Assembly (NCBI GenBank): GCA_900545605.1
Contig: UQZL01000031.1
Location: 1 to 22,888 of the forward strand
Origin: an uncultured Collinsella sp.
Lineage (GTDB): Bacteria; Actinomycetota; Coriobacteriia; Coriobacteriales; Coriobacteriaceae
Length of the DNA: 22,888 nt
Direction: 5' to 3'
Below are positions 7,293 to 13,563 of this stretch, piece by piece. Positions within the stretch are counted from its first letter, which is position 1; each line of letters begins with the position of its first letter. The translations under genes were made by a program, and so were the position numbers. The notes below the pieces were generated by a model that saw only the letters and a program-made list of their open reading frames with translations, searched no databases and was not told the origin of the DNA.

Positions 7293-8246
7293 ATGGAACC
7301 TAAGCAGTACTACATCGGCATCGACGTCGGCGGCACTTCGGTTAAGGAGGGCCTGTTCGACGAAGACGGTAACCTGCTGGCCAAGGCCAGCGTGCCTACG
7401 CCTCCTATCGTTGACGCTGCGGGCTTTGCCGCGGTGACCGAGGCTATCGACCAGGTGGTCGCCAAGGCTCAGATTCCGCGTGCCTTTGTGGCGGGCATTG
7501 GTCTGGCCGTTCCGTGCCCCATCCCGGCATCGGGCGATGCCAAGGTCAAGGCCAACATTGCCATTAACCTGCCCGAGCTGAGAGTCGCCATTCAGGAGCA
7601 CTGCCCCGATGCGGTCGTTAAGTACGAGAACGATGCCAACGCCGCTGCCATGGGCGAGGCCTGGCTCGGCTCTGCCAAGGGAGTGCAGAACGTGGTGATG
7701 GCCACCATCGGTACCGGCGTGGGCGGCGGCGTTATCGTTAACGGCGACGTGGTGTCGGGCGTTGTGGGCGCCGGCGGCGAGATTGGCCACATGTGCCTGA
7801 ACCCCGAAGAGGAGCGCACCTGCGGCTGCGGCGGACATGGCCACCTGGAGCAGTATTCCAGCGCCACCGGCGTGGTGAGCAACTACCTTGCCGAGTGCAA
7901 GAAGGCAGGCGTCGAGCCCATCGAGCTCACCGGTCCCTCCGATTCCAAGGACGTGTTCCAGGCCTGCCGCGAGGGCGACAAGCTCGCGCTGGCCGCGGCC
8001 GATACCATGGCCGACTATCTCGGTCGCGCCCTGGCGCTTATTGCCAACGTGGTCGATCCCGAGATGTTCCTCATCGGCGGCGGCGCATCCGCCTCGGCCG
8101 ATGTCTACCTCGACAAGGTCCGCGAGCACTTTAAGCAGTACGCGCTTTCTGCCTCGCGCGAGACGCCCATCAAGGTCGCTTCGCTCGGAAACGACGCCGG
8201 CATCATCGGTGCCGCCTACGTAGCCCTGCGCGCTGCCGGTAAATAG
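7293..8246 (+). CDS. ROK-family sugar kinase, probable glucokinase
   Basis: Likely phosphorylates free glucose (or a related hexose or hexosamine) released by the GH1 enzyme. The 317 residues show the N-terminal phosphate loop IGIDVGGTSVKEG (DVGGT 11-15), catalytic Asp114 in ENDANAAAMGE, and the ATP-site stretch IGTGVGGGVIVNG. The ROK zinc site is H166 plus CGCGGHGH (C177, C179, H184); the usual third Cys (CxCGxxGC) is His here, a chemically acceptable ligand swap. The ATG at 7293 is chosen for AAGGTGG upstream and because it sits directly before the conserved strand; a longer upstream reading would translate the hairpin region. It follows the PTS operon terminator. Exact sugar specificity is not proven. 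Confidence 0.88.
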   Translation: MEPKQYYIGIDVGGTSVKEGLFDEDGNLLAKASVPTPPIVDAAGFAAVTEAIDQVVAKAQIPRAFVAGIGLAVPCPIPASGDAKVKANIAINLPELRVAIQEHCPDAVVKYENDANAAAMGEAWLGSAKGVQNVVMATIGTGVGGGVIVNGDVVSGVVGAGGEIGHMCLNPEEERTCGCGGHGHLEQYSSATGVVSNYLAECKKAGVEPIELTGPSDSKDVFQACREGDKLALAAADTMADYLGRALALIANVVDPEMFLIGGGASASADVYLDKVREHFKQYALSASRETPIKVASLGNDAGIIGAAYVALRAAGK

Positions 8247-8247
8247 C

Positions 8248-8290
8248 TGGTGCAAGGGGGGCAGGTTACTTTGCACCAACATGGTGCAAA
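8248..8290. repeat. Three-armed TGGTGCAA palindrome after the ROK gene
   Basis: TGGTGCAA occurs at 8248-8255 and 8282-8289, with its complement TTGCACCA at 8271-8278. The middle copy can therefore pair with either flank; the 8270-8290 hairpin is a perfect 9-bp stem with the loop ACA. Flanking text (GGGGGGCAGGTTAC and AAAAGGGACAGCC) resembles the GGGACAGGTT core of the other palindromes here. There is no T-run, so it is not a classical terminator. Further on, 8327-8362 can form a nested stem (ATGCCG...CGGCAT). TACCAT near 8370 is a possible -10 for ppaC. Confidence 0.55.
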
Positions 8291-8412
8291 AGGGACAGCC
8301 TTGGCCTCCATGCCTGCCCCAAAATATGCCGTGGCCCTTCCGTCTGCGAAGGCTCGGCATCGGCGTGCTACCATAGCTACGTCCAAGTACACATATCAAG
8401 TGGAGGATATCC

Positions 8413-9336
8413 ATGGCAAACGTTCTTGTCTTTGGTCACCAGAACCCCGATAACGACGCCATCATGAGCGCCGTCGTCCTGTCCCAGCTGCTTAACCAGG
8501 TTGAGTATGCCGGCAACACCTACGAGGCCTGCGCCCTTGGTCAGCTTCCGGCCGAGTCCGCCAAGTTGCTCGCCGACGCCGGCATTGCCGAGCCCCGCGT
8601 GATTGATTCCGTCGAGGCCGGTCAGCTCGTCGTCCTCACTGACCACAACGAGTCTGCCCAGTCCGTCGCCGGCCTTAAGGACGCCACGGTCTTTGGTGTT
8701 GTCGATCATCACCGCATCGGCGACTTCGAGACCGCCGGCCCGCTGCACTACATCTGCCTGCCCTGGGGCTCCAGCTGCACCATCGTCACCAAGCTCGCCG
8801 GCGTGCTCGGCGTTGAGCTTTCCGACGTCCAGGCCAAGCTGCTGCTCTCGGCCATGATGACCGACACGCTCATGCTCAAGAGCCCCACCACCACCGATGT
8901 CGACCGCGCCATCGCCGCCAAGCTCGGCGAGCAGGTGGGCGTCGACCCGGTTAAGTTTGGCATGGAGGTCTTCCTCACCCGTCCGTCCGGCTCCTTCACT
9001 GCAGCCGAGATGGTCGGCAACGACATCAAGATGTTCGAGCCCGCTGGCAAGAAGCTGCTCATCGGCCAGTACGAGACCGTCGACAAGACCCGTGCACTCG
9101 GCATGATCGACGAGATTCGCGAGGCCATGCGCGCCTACGCCGCCGAGAAGGGTGCCGACGGCATTGTCCTGTGCATCACCGACATCATGGAGGAGGGCTC
9201 GCAGGTCCTGCTCGAGGGCGAGACCGAGGCTGCTCAGAAGGGCCTGGGCATTGCCGACGAGCACGACGGCGTCTGGATGCCGGGCGTCCTCTCCCGTAAG
9301 AAGCAGGTCGCTGCCCCCATCATGGCCGCCTGCTAG
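8413..9336 (+). CDS. ppaC: Manganese-dependent inorganic pyrophosphatase (family II)
   Basis: Hydrolyses pyrophosphate to phosphate in the cytoplasm, pulling biosynthetic reactions forward. The 307 residues have the DHH-family metal ligands in order: GHQNPDND (8-15), TDHN (Asp77), VDHHRIGDFE (Asp98-His99-His100), and LSAMMTDT. The C-terminal active-site motif SRKKQ (294-298) identifies a family II PPase rather than an exonuclease or RecJ-like DHH protein. No CBS insert is present, so this is the unregulated form. The ATG follows GGAGG closely. A terminator comes directly downstream, so it is probably monocistronic. Confidence 0.96.
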   Translation: MANVLVFGHQNPDNDAIMSAVVLSQLLNQVEYAGNTYEACALGQLPAESAKLLADAGIAEPRVIDSVEAGQLVVLTDHNESAQSVAGLKDATVFGVVDHHRIGDFETAGPLHYICLPWGSSCTIVTKLAGVLGVELSDVQAKLLLSAMMTDTLMLKSPTTTDVDRAIAAKLGEQVGVDPVKFGMEVFLTRPSGSFTAAEMVGNDIKMFEPAGKKLLIGQYETVDKTRALGMIDEIREAMRAYAAEKGADGIVLCITDIMEEGSQVLLEGETEAAQKGLGIADEHDGVWMPGVLSRKKQVAAPIMAAC

Positions 9337-9355
9337 GTTTAGTTGACCGAACGCC

Positions 9356-9396
9356 ACGACCGGATCGCGGACGCCCCGCGCTCCGGTCGTTTTTTG
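9356..9396 (+). terminator. Rho-independent terminator of ppaC
   Basis: ACGACCGGA (9356-9364) pairs with TCCGGTCGT (9382-9390). An inner GCG/CGC pairing extends the hairpin, and T(9390-9395) follows. Confidence 0.88.
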
Positions 9397-9397
9397 T

Positions 9398-9603
9398 GCA
9401 CGGCGCCGCGTCGTCTCTCGGACAGGTGTGCCCGTGCCGTTGAGCAAATAATGTTCAACCTGTGGTTCCGCTTTTCGGCCACGCCTGCGTGCTTGTCGTG
9501 CAGGGTAGGCTAGATGCAAGCGTAATACGTTAGAGCGCGGCGCCGCCACTTGGGCGGGCCGTGCTTTTTTAAGACGGGAACTTTCCCGTGAAAGGAGCCG
9601 CCC
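9398..9603 (+). promoter_or_regulatory. Structured leader of nhaA (candidate cis-regulatory RNA)
   Basis: The 206 bases between the ppaC terminator and nhaA hold a series of hairpins: GCACGG 9398-9403 with CCGTGC 9432-9437; GTTGA 9439-9443 with TCAAC 9455-9459; GTGG-tt-CCG 9462-9470 with CGG-CCAC 9476-9482; and CCTGC 9484-9488 with GCAGG 9500-9504. A terminator-like hairpin (9535-9570) and an ACGGGA/TCCCGT hairpin (9574-9589) follow, immediately before the ribosome site AAAGGAG (9591-9597). GGGCGG (9552-9557) in the terminator's 3' arm can alternatively pair with CCGCCC (9598-9603) next to the start codon. Short stems are common at this GC content, so the upstream ones are weak evidence. No promoter was assigned with confidence. 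Confidence 0.45.
9535..9570 (+). terminator. Terminator-like hairpin inside the nhaA leader
   Basis: About 12 bp of GC-rich stem (9535-9547 with 9553-9564, one bulged G and one G-U pair) and loop ACTTG are followed at once by six Ts (9565-9570). It sits 33 bp before the nhaA start and well beyond the separate ppaC terminator. That placement suggests attenuation of nhaA rather than termination of ppaC. Confidence 0.65.
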
Positions 9604-10962
9604 ATGGCAGCAACTGAGCAGCTGTTCAACGTTCGTGAGCGTAAGCGCTTTGAACGTCACGACATCTGGGAGCGCATCGCCGAGAACGGCACGATTTCCG
9701 CCGCCGTCATGGTCTTCGCCGCCATCGCCGCCGTCATTTGTGCCAATACCGATGCCTACGAGGTCATCCATCACTTTTTGGAGACCCCGCTGTATGTGGG
9801 CCTGGGCAACCTTACGGCCGGTCTCACCGTTGAGCTTTTCGTCAATGACTTCCTCATGGCGATTTTCTTTTTGCTGGTGGGCATTGAGCTCAAGTATGAG
9901 ATGACGGTCGGCGAGCTCAAAAACCCGCGCCAGGCTATGCTTCCCATGCTGGCGGCCGTGGGCGGCGTCGTCGTTCCCGCCTGCATCTACCTGATCTTTA
10001 ACCATGCCGGCGCGCACAACGGCTGGGCCATTCCCATGGCAACCGATATTGCCTTTGCGCTGGGCGTGCTGTCGCTTTTGGGCAATCGCGTGCCCAACGG
10101 CGTGCGCGTGTTCTTCTCGACGCTCGCCATCGCCGACGACCTCATTTCCATCGCCGCCATCGCCATCTTCTACGGTCAGAGCCCCAATCCGTTTTGGTTG
10201 GGCGCCGCCGCGCTTGTGACCTGCGCGCTCGTGTGGCTCAACAAGACGCAGCATTACCGCCTTGCCCCGTATTCGGTACTGGGCCTGCTGTTGTGGTTCT
10301 GCATGTTCAAGAGCGGCGTACATGCTACGCTTGCTGGCGTCATCTTGGCCTTCACCATCCCGGCCAAGTGCGGCGTCAAGCTCGATAGCCTCACCGATTG
10401 GTTGGGCGAGTGCCTGCCGCTGCTCGATGACCGCTACGACGACGAGGCACACATCCTGGGCCAGCATGACTTTACCGTCTCGACCACCAAAGTCGAGCGC
10501 GTCATGCACCGCGTGACCCCGCCGCTCATCCGCATGGAGCGTCTGATCTCCACGCCGGTCAACTTTGTGATCCTGCCGATTTTCGCGTTCGTCAACGCAC
10601 AGGTTCGCCTGGTGGGCGTGGATATGAGCACGCTGCTCACCGACCCGGTGACGCTCGGCGTGTACTTTGGCATGCTGCTGGGCAAGCCGATTGGTATCTT
10701 TGGCATGACGTTCGCCTTGGTCAAGCTCAAGATCTCCGAGCTGCCGCATAACGTTAACTGGCACATGATTGCCGGCGTGGGCATTCTGGGCGGCATCGGC
10801 TTTACGATGTCGATTCTCATTAGCGGCCTCGCCTTCCCGACGGCCCAGTTTGAGGTTCTGGCCGCCAAGGCCGCTATTCTCGCCGGCTCTGTTACCGCGG
10901 CCGTACTTGGCATGATCTACATGAGTGTGATCTGCAAGCACCCCGCGCCCAAGGACGAGTAA
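9604..10962 (+). CDS. nhaA: Na+/H+ antiporter NhaA
   Basis: Inner-membrane exchanger that expels Na+ (or Li+) in return for protons, for salt and alkaline pH tolerance. The 452 residues carry about twelve membrane segments. Key residues are present: ATDIAFALG with Asp148, LAIADDLISI with the ion-binding pair Asp178-Asp179, and GKPIGI with Lys361, matching Asp133, Asp163/164 and Lys300 of E. coli NhaA. The protein is longer than the E. coli enzyme (388), mainly through a hydrophilic stretch at about 255-305 (DSLTDWLGECLPLLDDRYDDEAH...) after the VHATLAGVILAF segment. AAAGGAG lies upstream of the ATG. The structured leader suggests regulated expression. Confidence 0.95.
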   Translation: MAATEQLFNVRERKRFERHDIWERIAENGTISAAVMVFAAIAAVICANTDAYEVIHHFLETPLYVGLGNLTAGLTVELFVNDFLMAIFFLLVGIELKYEMTVGELKNPRQAMLPMLAAVGGVVVPACIYLIFNHAGAHNGWAIPMATDIAFALGVLSLLGNRVPNGVRVFFSTLAIADDLISIAAIAIFYGQSPNPFWLGAAALVTCALVWLNKTQHYRLAPYSVLGLLLWFCMFKSGVHATLAGVILAFTIPAKCGVKLDSLTDWLGECLPLLDDRYDDEAHILGQHDFTVSTTKVERVMHRVTPPLIRMERLISTPVNFVILPIFAFVNAQVRLVGVDMSTLLTDPVTLGVYFGMLLGKPIGIFGMTFALVKLKISELPHNVNWHMIAGVGILGGIGFTMSILISGLAFPTAQFEVLAAKAAILAGSVTAAVLGMIYMSVICKHPAPKDE

Positions 10963-11055
10963 GAGCGCGAAAACCGGCTCCAGAACCGATTCGGGCGCGT
11001 TCAAAATGCGGATTCGGGTGGTGCTTGCCGCCTGCCAGACACGCCAGTGGTCAAA

Positions 11056-11091
11056 AAACGCCGTTTGTGAGTACTGTCACAAACGGCGTTT
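11056..11091. terminator. Bidirectional terminator after nhaA
   Basis: A perfect 15-bp stem, AAACGCCGTTTGTGA (11056-11070) with its complement (11077-11091), has the loop GTACTG. The plus strand continues TCATTTTA. On the minus strand the stem is extended by a T-run (six As at 11053-11058). It separates nhaA from the convergent small gene at 11336-11590. Confidence 0.8.
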
Positions 11092-11335
11092 CATTTTAGG
11101 TGCGGAAAATAATGAACACAATCATGCTATCTGTATGTTAACGAGTAATCGCTTGACTCCAATTTGGCGATAGCTACTACTCGGAAAGAAAATCCAGGCG
11201 AAAAAACGCCGATTTGGGGGCTTAATCGCTGCTACTAAAAAGGTAACAGTACTCATATTTGCCCTTTTTTGGCCACAAGCCCTAAAACAAGCCTCGCCAG
11301 GGTCGGGAAACGGGCCAAATCGTCGGCCTCGAGGC
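11092..11335. other. AT-rich intergenic island with internal repeats
   Basis: This gap has no convincing gene and is visibly AT-richer than its GC-rich surroundings, especially 11092-11270. It contains GTAACAGTACTCA (11243-11255), an inverted match (12 of 13) to TGAGTACTGTCAC (11068-11080). It also holds two copies of TAATCGCT (11146-11153, 11223-11230), two related GCTACTACT/GCTGCTACT stretches (11173 and 11228), and a GGCG-A6-CGCC hairpin (11197-11210). It could be a decayed or non-autonomous mobile element, or a non-coding RNA. The sequence alone does not decide. Confidence 0.5.
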
Positions 11336-11339
11336 TCAT
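11253..11339 (-). CDS. Possible 28-codon ORF overlapping the stop of the upstream small gene
   Basis: An ATG overlaps the TGA of the 84-residue gene (ATGA) and opens a 28-codon frame ending ...FPTLARLVLGLVAKKGQI. There is no clear ribosome site, so it would depend on translational coupling. It may equally be chance coding in the repeat-like sequence downstream of the gene. Recorded because start-stop overlap is a typical coupling arrangement. Confidence 0.2.
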   Translation of the reverse strand: MSLEADDLARFPTLARLVLGLVAKKGQI

Positions 11340-11590
11340 TCCACGGTGCCGTAGATGGCGCCCCAGCCGTGGGCGGCCAAAGCGGAGTTGAGTTGGTCGC
11401 AAAGTGACTGGCGGTCGTAATAGCCGGGCGGCAAAAGGTTCACGATTTCCATGAGATCGGGTGCCAGGTCCAAGATTTCGGCCTGTACGATCAGATCCAG
11501 GCGGTCGATGGCGTGACGGTCGTAAAACAGTCCGCCGACTAGGCGCTGCAGGTCGCCGAATTCCTCGGCCTGGAACGATCCGTACTCCAT
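11336..11590 (-). CDS. Small conserved-looking protein of unknown function (84 aa)
   Basis: No family recognised with certainty. The 84-residue product is acidic and probably soluble, starting MEYGSFQAEEFGDLQRLV. It has a helical middle (LFYDRHAIDRLDLIVQAEILDLAPDLMEIVNLL) and a C-terminal LPPGYYDRQSLCDQLNSALAAHGWGAIYGTVE. No signal peptide or membrane segment is seen. The start at 11590 is supported by AAGGAGG four bases upstream; an open frame extends to 11641 without such a site. It is divergent from the aminotransferase gene, with a shared control region. Coding reality is supported by the ribosome site and the balanced composition; the function is unknown. Confidence 0.7.
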   Translation of the reverse strand: MEYGSFQAEEFGDLQRLVGGLFYDRHAIDRLDLIVQAEILDLAPDLMEIVNLLPPGYYDRQSLCDQLNSALAAHGWGAIYGTVE

Positions 11591-11644
11591 AGTGCCTCCT
11601 TGGGCGCTCCACGCCGGCATGCGCGGCGATTCGTAATTCATTGC

Positions 11645-11698
11645 GATAGACTTAATCTATCACGGCTTCATAACGTTGCGACGGTGGCGGTCTATACT
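11645..11698. promoter_or_regulatory. Divergent control region: inverted repeat and -10 box
   Basis: The perfect inverted repeat GATAGA-CTTAA-TCTATC (11645-11661) lies between the small minus-strand gene and the aminotransferase gene and is a candidate operator. TATACT (11693-11698) is a good -10 hexamer for the aminotransferase, 42 bases before its ATG. No convincing -35 is found at 17-bp spacing; TTGCGA (11676-11681) is too close. Confidence 0.45.
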
Positions 11699-11739
11699 TA
11701 GAAGAATTGCAACGTACCGCTTCGTGAAAGGTCGCACCC

Positions 11740-13044
11740 ATGCAGACGATCTACCAGAAGATGGAAACCACCGAACTCGATGCCGCCATCGAGGCGCTCA
11801 AGGCCGAGGTCGCCGAGGTCAAGGCCAAGGGCCTGGCGCTCGACATGGCCCGCGGCAAGCCGTCGCCCTCCCAGGTGGACATCTCTCGACCCATGCTCGA
11901 TATCCTCAATGCCGATGCCGATCTGCACGACGGCAACGTCGACTGCTCCAACTACGGCTGCTTTGAGGGCATTCCCTCGGCACGCAAGCTGGCGGGGGAG
12001 TTCCTGGGTTGCCCCGCCGAGCAGACGCTCGTGCTGGGTTCGTCGAGTTTGCTGATCGAGCACGATATCGCCGGTATGTTCTGGCGTTGCGGCTCGTGTG
12101 GTAGCGACCCTTGGGAGGCTTACGAGGCAGCGCACGACGGCAAGAAGGTCAAGTTCCTGTGCCCGGTTCCCGGCTACGATCGCCACTTTGGCATCACCGC
12201 CGACTTGGGTATCGAGAACGTTCCCGTCGCGATGACCGACAACGGCCCCGATATGGACGAGATCGAGCGCCTCGTTGCCGCCGACGATTCCATCAAGGGC
12301 ATCTGGTGCGTGCCCAAGTATTCCAACCCCACGGGTATCACCTTTAGCGAGGACACCGTGCGTCGCCTGGTCGAGATGCCCACGGCCGCGCCCGATTTCC
12401 GCATCTTCTGGGACAACGCCTACTGCGTGCACGACCTGTACGACGAAACCGACAAGCTCGCCAACATCTTCGGTCTTGCCCGCGCGGCGGGCACCGAGGA
12501 CCGCGTGGTGGCATTCGCCTCGACGTCCAAGATCACCTTCCCGGGTGCCGGTATCGGCTTTATCGGTGCGAGCCCCGCGGTTATCGCGGAGTTCTCCAAG
12601 CGCCTGAAGGCCGGCCTCATCAGCGCCGATAAGCTCAACCAGCTGCGCCACGTGCGTTTCCTTCCCACCATCGAGGCGGTCAAGGAGCACATGAAAAAGC
12701 ATGCCGAGTTCTTGCGCCCGCGCTTTGAGGCCGTTGAGCGCAAGCTCACCGAGGGCCTGGGCGATACGGGCTGTGCCACCTGGACGCACCCCCGCGGCGG
12801 CTACTTTGTGAGCTTCGATGGTCCCGAGGGCTCGGCTCAAAAGGTCGCCGCGCTTTGCGCAGACCTGGGCGTTAAGCTCACGCCGGCCGGTGCCACCTGG
12901 CCCTATGGCAAGGATCCGCGCGACACCAACATCCGCATCGCGCCGAGCTATCCCACGGTCGAGGACTTGGAGGCCGCGCTCGATGTGCTGGTGCTGGCCG
13001 TTAAGCTTGTCGCTGCCGAGCTTGCGCGTGCCGAACGCGCCTAA
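11740..13044 (+). CDS. PLP-dependent aspartate aminotransferase (PF12897-type, class I fold)
   Basis: Transfers the amino group between aspartate and 2-oxoglutarate (oxaloacetate/glutamate), or acts on a similar pair, in the cytoplasm. The 434 residues show class I fold landmarks: ARGKPSPSQVD at the N-terminus, NYGCFEGIPSARKLAGEF, SNPTG (195-199), cofactor-binding Asp225 in WDNAYCVHDL, and the Schiff-base Lys264 in ASTSKITFPGAGIGF. The spacing and the N-terminal stretch resemble the atypical aspartate aminotransferase subgroup annotated as PF12897, rather than AspC or MocR fusions; no GntR domain is attached. The ribosome site is AAAGGT, eight bases upstream. Substrate specificity is inferred from family. 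Confidence 0.88.
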   Translation: MQTIYQKMETTELDAAIEALKAEVAEVKAKGLALDMARGKPSPSQVDISRPMLDILNADADLHDGNVDCSNYGCFEGIPSARKLAGEFLGCPAEQTLVLGSSSLLIEHDIAGMFWRCGSCGSDPWEAYEAAHDGKKVKFLCPVPGYDRHFGITADLGIENVPVAMTDNGPDMDEIERLVAADDSIKGIWCVPKYSNPTGITFSEDTVRRLVEMPTAAPDFRIFWDNAYCVHDLYDETDKLANIFGLARAAGTEDRVVAFASTSKITFPGAGIGFIGASPAVIAEFSKRLKAGLISADKLNQLRHVRFLPTIEAVKEHMKKHAEFLRPRFEAVERKLTEGLGDTGCATWTHPRGGYFVSFDGPEGSAQKVAALCADLGVKLTPAGATWPYGKDPRDTNIRIAPSYPTVEDLEAALDVLVLAVKLVAAELARAERA

Positions 13045-13095
13045 CGCGCGGCTTCCCGTACTATCCGCACTTTCGATACACAAAGGAGCGTATAC

Positions 13096-13410
13096 ATGGA
13101 TTTGGGTATTTCCACCAACCCCACGCCAGAGCTCTACACCATTAAGGTAACCGGCGAGATCGATATCTCTAACGCCGATAGCCTGCGCAATGCCATCGAC
13201 CTGGCGCTCGAGCAGCCCACTGAGGCCGTTGAGCTCGATTTTGCCCAGGTGAGCTACATCGATTCGACGGGCATTGGCGTGCTCGTGGGCGCCGCGCACC
13301 ACGCGGTCGACCACGGCAAGCGCTTTAGCTGCACCAATGTGCAGCCCCCGGTGATGCGCGTGGTCCAGCTGTTGGGTGTCGACCAGGAGATTTCGATCAC
13401 CGCTGCATAA
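13096..13410 (+). CDS. STAS-domain protein, anti-anti-sigma factor-like
   Basis: A single STAS domain of 104 residues. Relatives (SpoIIAA, RsbV) bind and inhibit an anti-sigma kinase and are switched off by Ser phosphorylation. YIDSTGIGVLVGA contains the expected phosphoacceptor, Ser57, in the DSTG motif. The strand-rich N-terminus (YTIKVTGEIDISNADSLRNAI) is also typical. A strong AAAGGAG precedes the ATG by eight bases. No anti-sigma kinase, phosphatase or sigma factor gene is nearby, so its partner must be elsewhere. It follows the aminotransferase by 51 bp and may be co-transcribed with it. Confidence 0.9.
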   Translation: MDLGISTNPTPELYTIKVTGEIDISNADSLRNAIDLALEQPTEAVELDFAQVSYIDSTGIGVLVGAAHHAVDHGKRFSCTNVQPPVMRVVQLLGVDQEISITAA

Positions 13411-13454
13411 TCTTTGCCCCCAAAAGGGCGTGCCGTTTGGCATATGTTTGTGAT

Positions 13455-13488
13455 GCGCTCGGACGTTTTGGCGTCCGGGCGCTATACT
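13455..13488 (+). promoter_or_regulatory. Hairpin abutting a TATACT -10 box upstream of the tat-hyp cluster
   Basis: GCGCTCGGACG (13455-13465) and CGTCCGGGCGC (13472-13482) form an 11-bp palindrome (one G-T) that ends exactly where TATACT (13483-13488) begins. The hexamer lies 76 bases before the TatA/B start. The palindrome covers the space where a -35 would be, so it could be an operator, or a terminator of the STAS gene with no T-run. Confidence 0.4.
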
Positions 13489-13563
13489 TGACCGAATGAA
13501 TAGACGAGTTCCGGCCGAATGGCGCGGTGCGGGCTCGACTCACATCGAGCCTTGGAGGTATGT

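Noticed and set aside
9440..9516. Promoter candidates for nhaA (TTGAGC, TTGTCG, TAGGCT, AATAAT)
   Set aside because: No pair of hexamers has acceptable spacing, so no promoter was called.
8377..11004. 875-residue minus-strand open frame opposite ppaC and nhaA
   Set aside because: Antisense shadow; crosses two genes, their terminator and the nhaA leader; no recognisable domain.
11698..13443. 581-residue minus-strand frame opposite the aminotransferase and STAS genes
   Set aside because: Antisense shadow; spans two real genes and their promoter.
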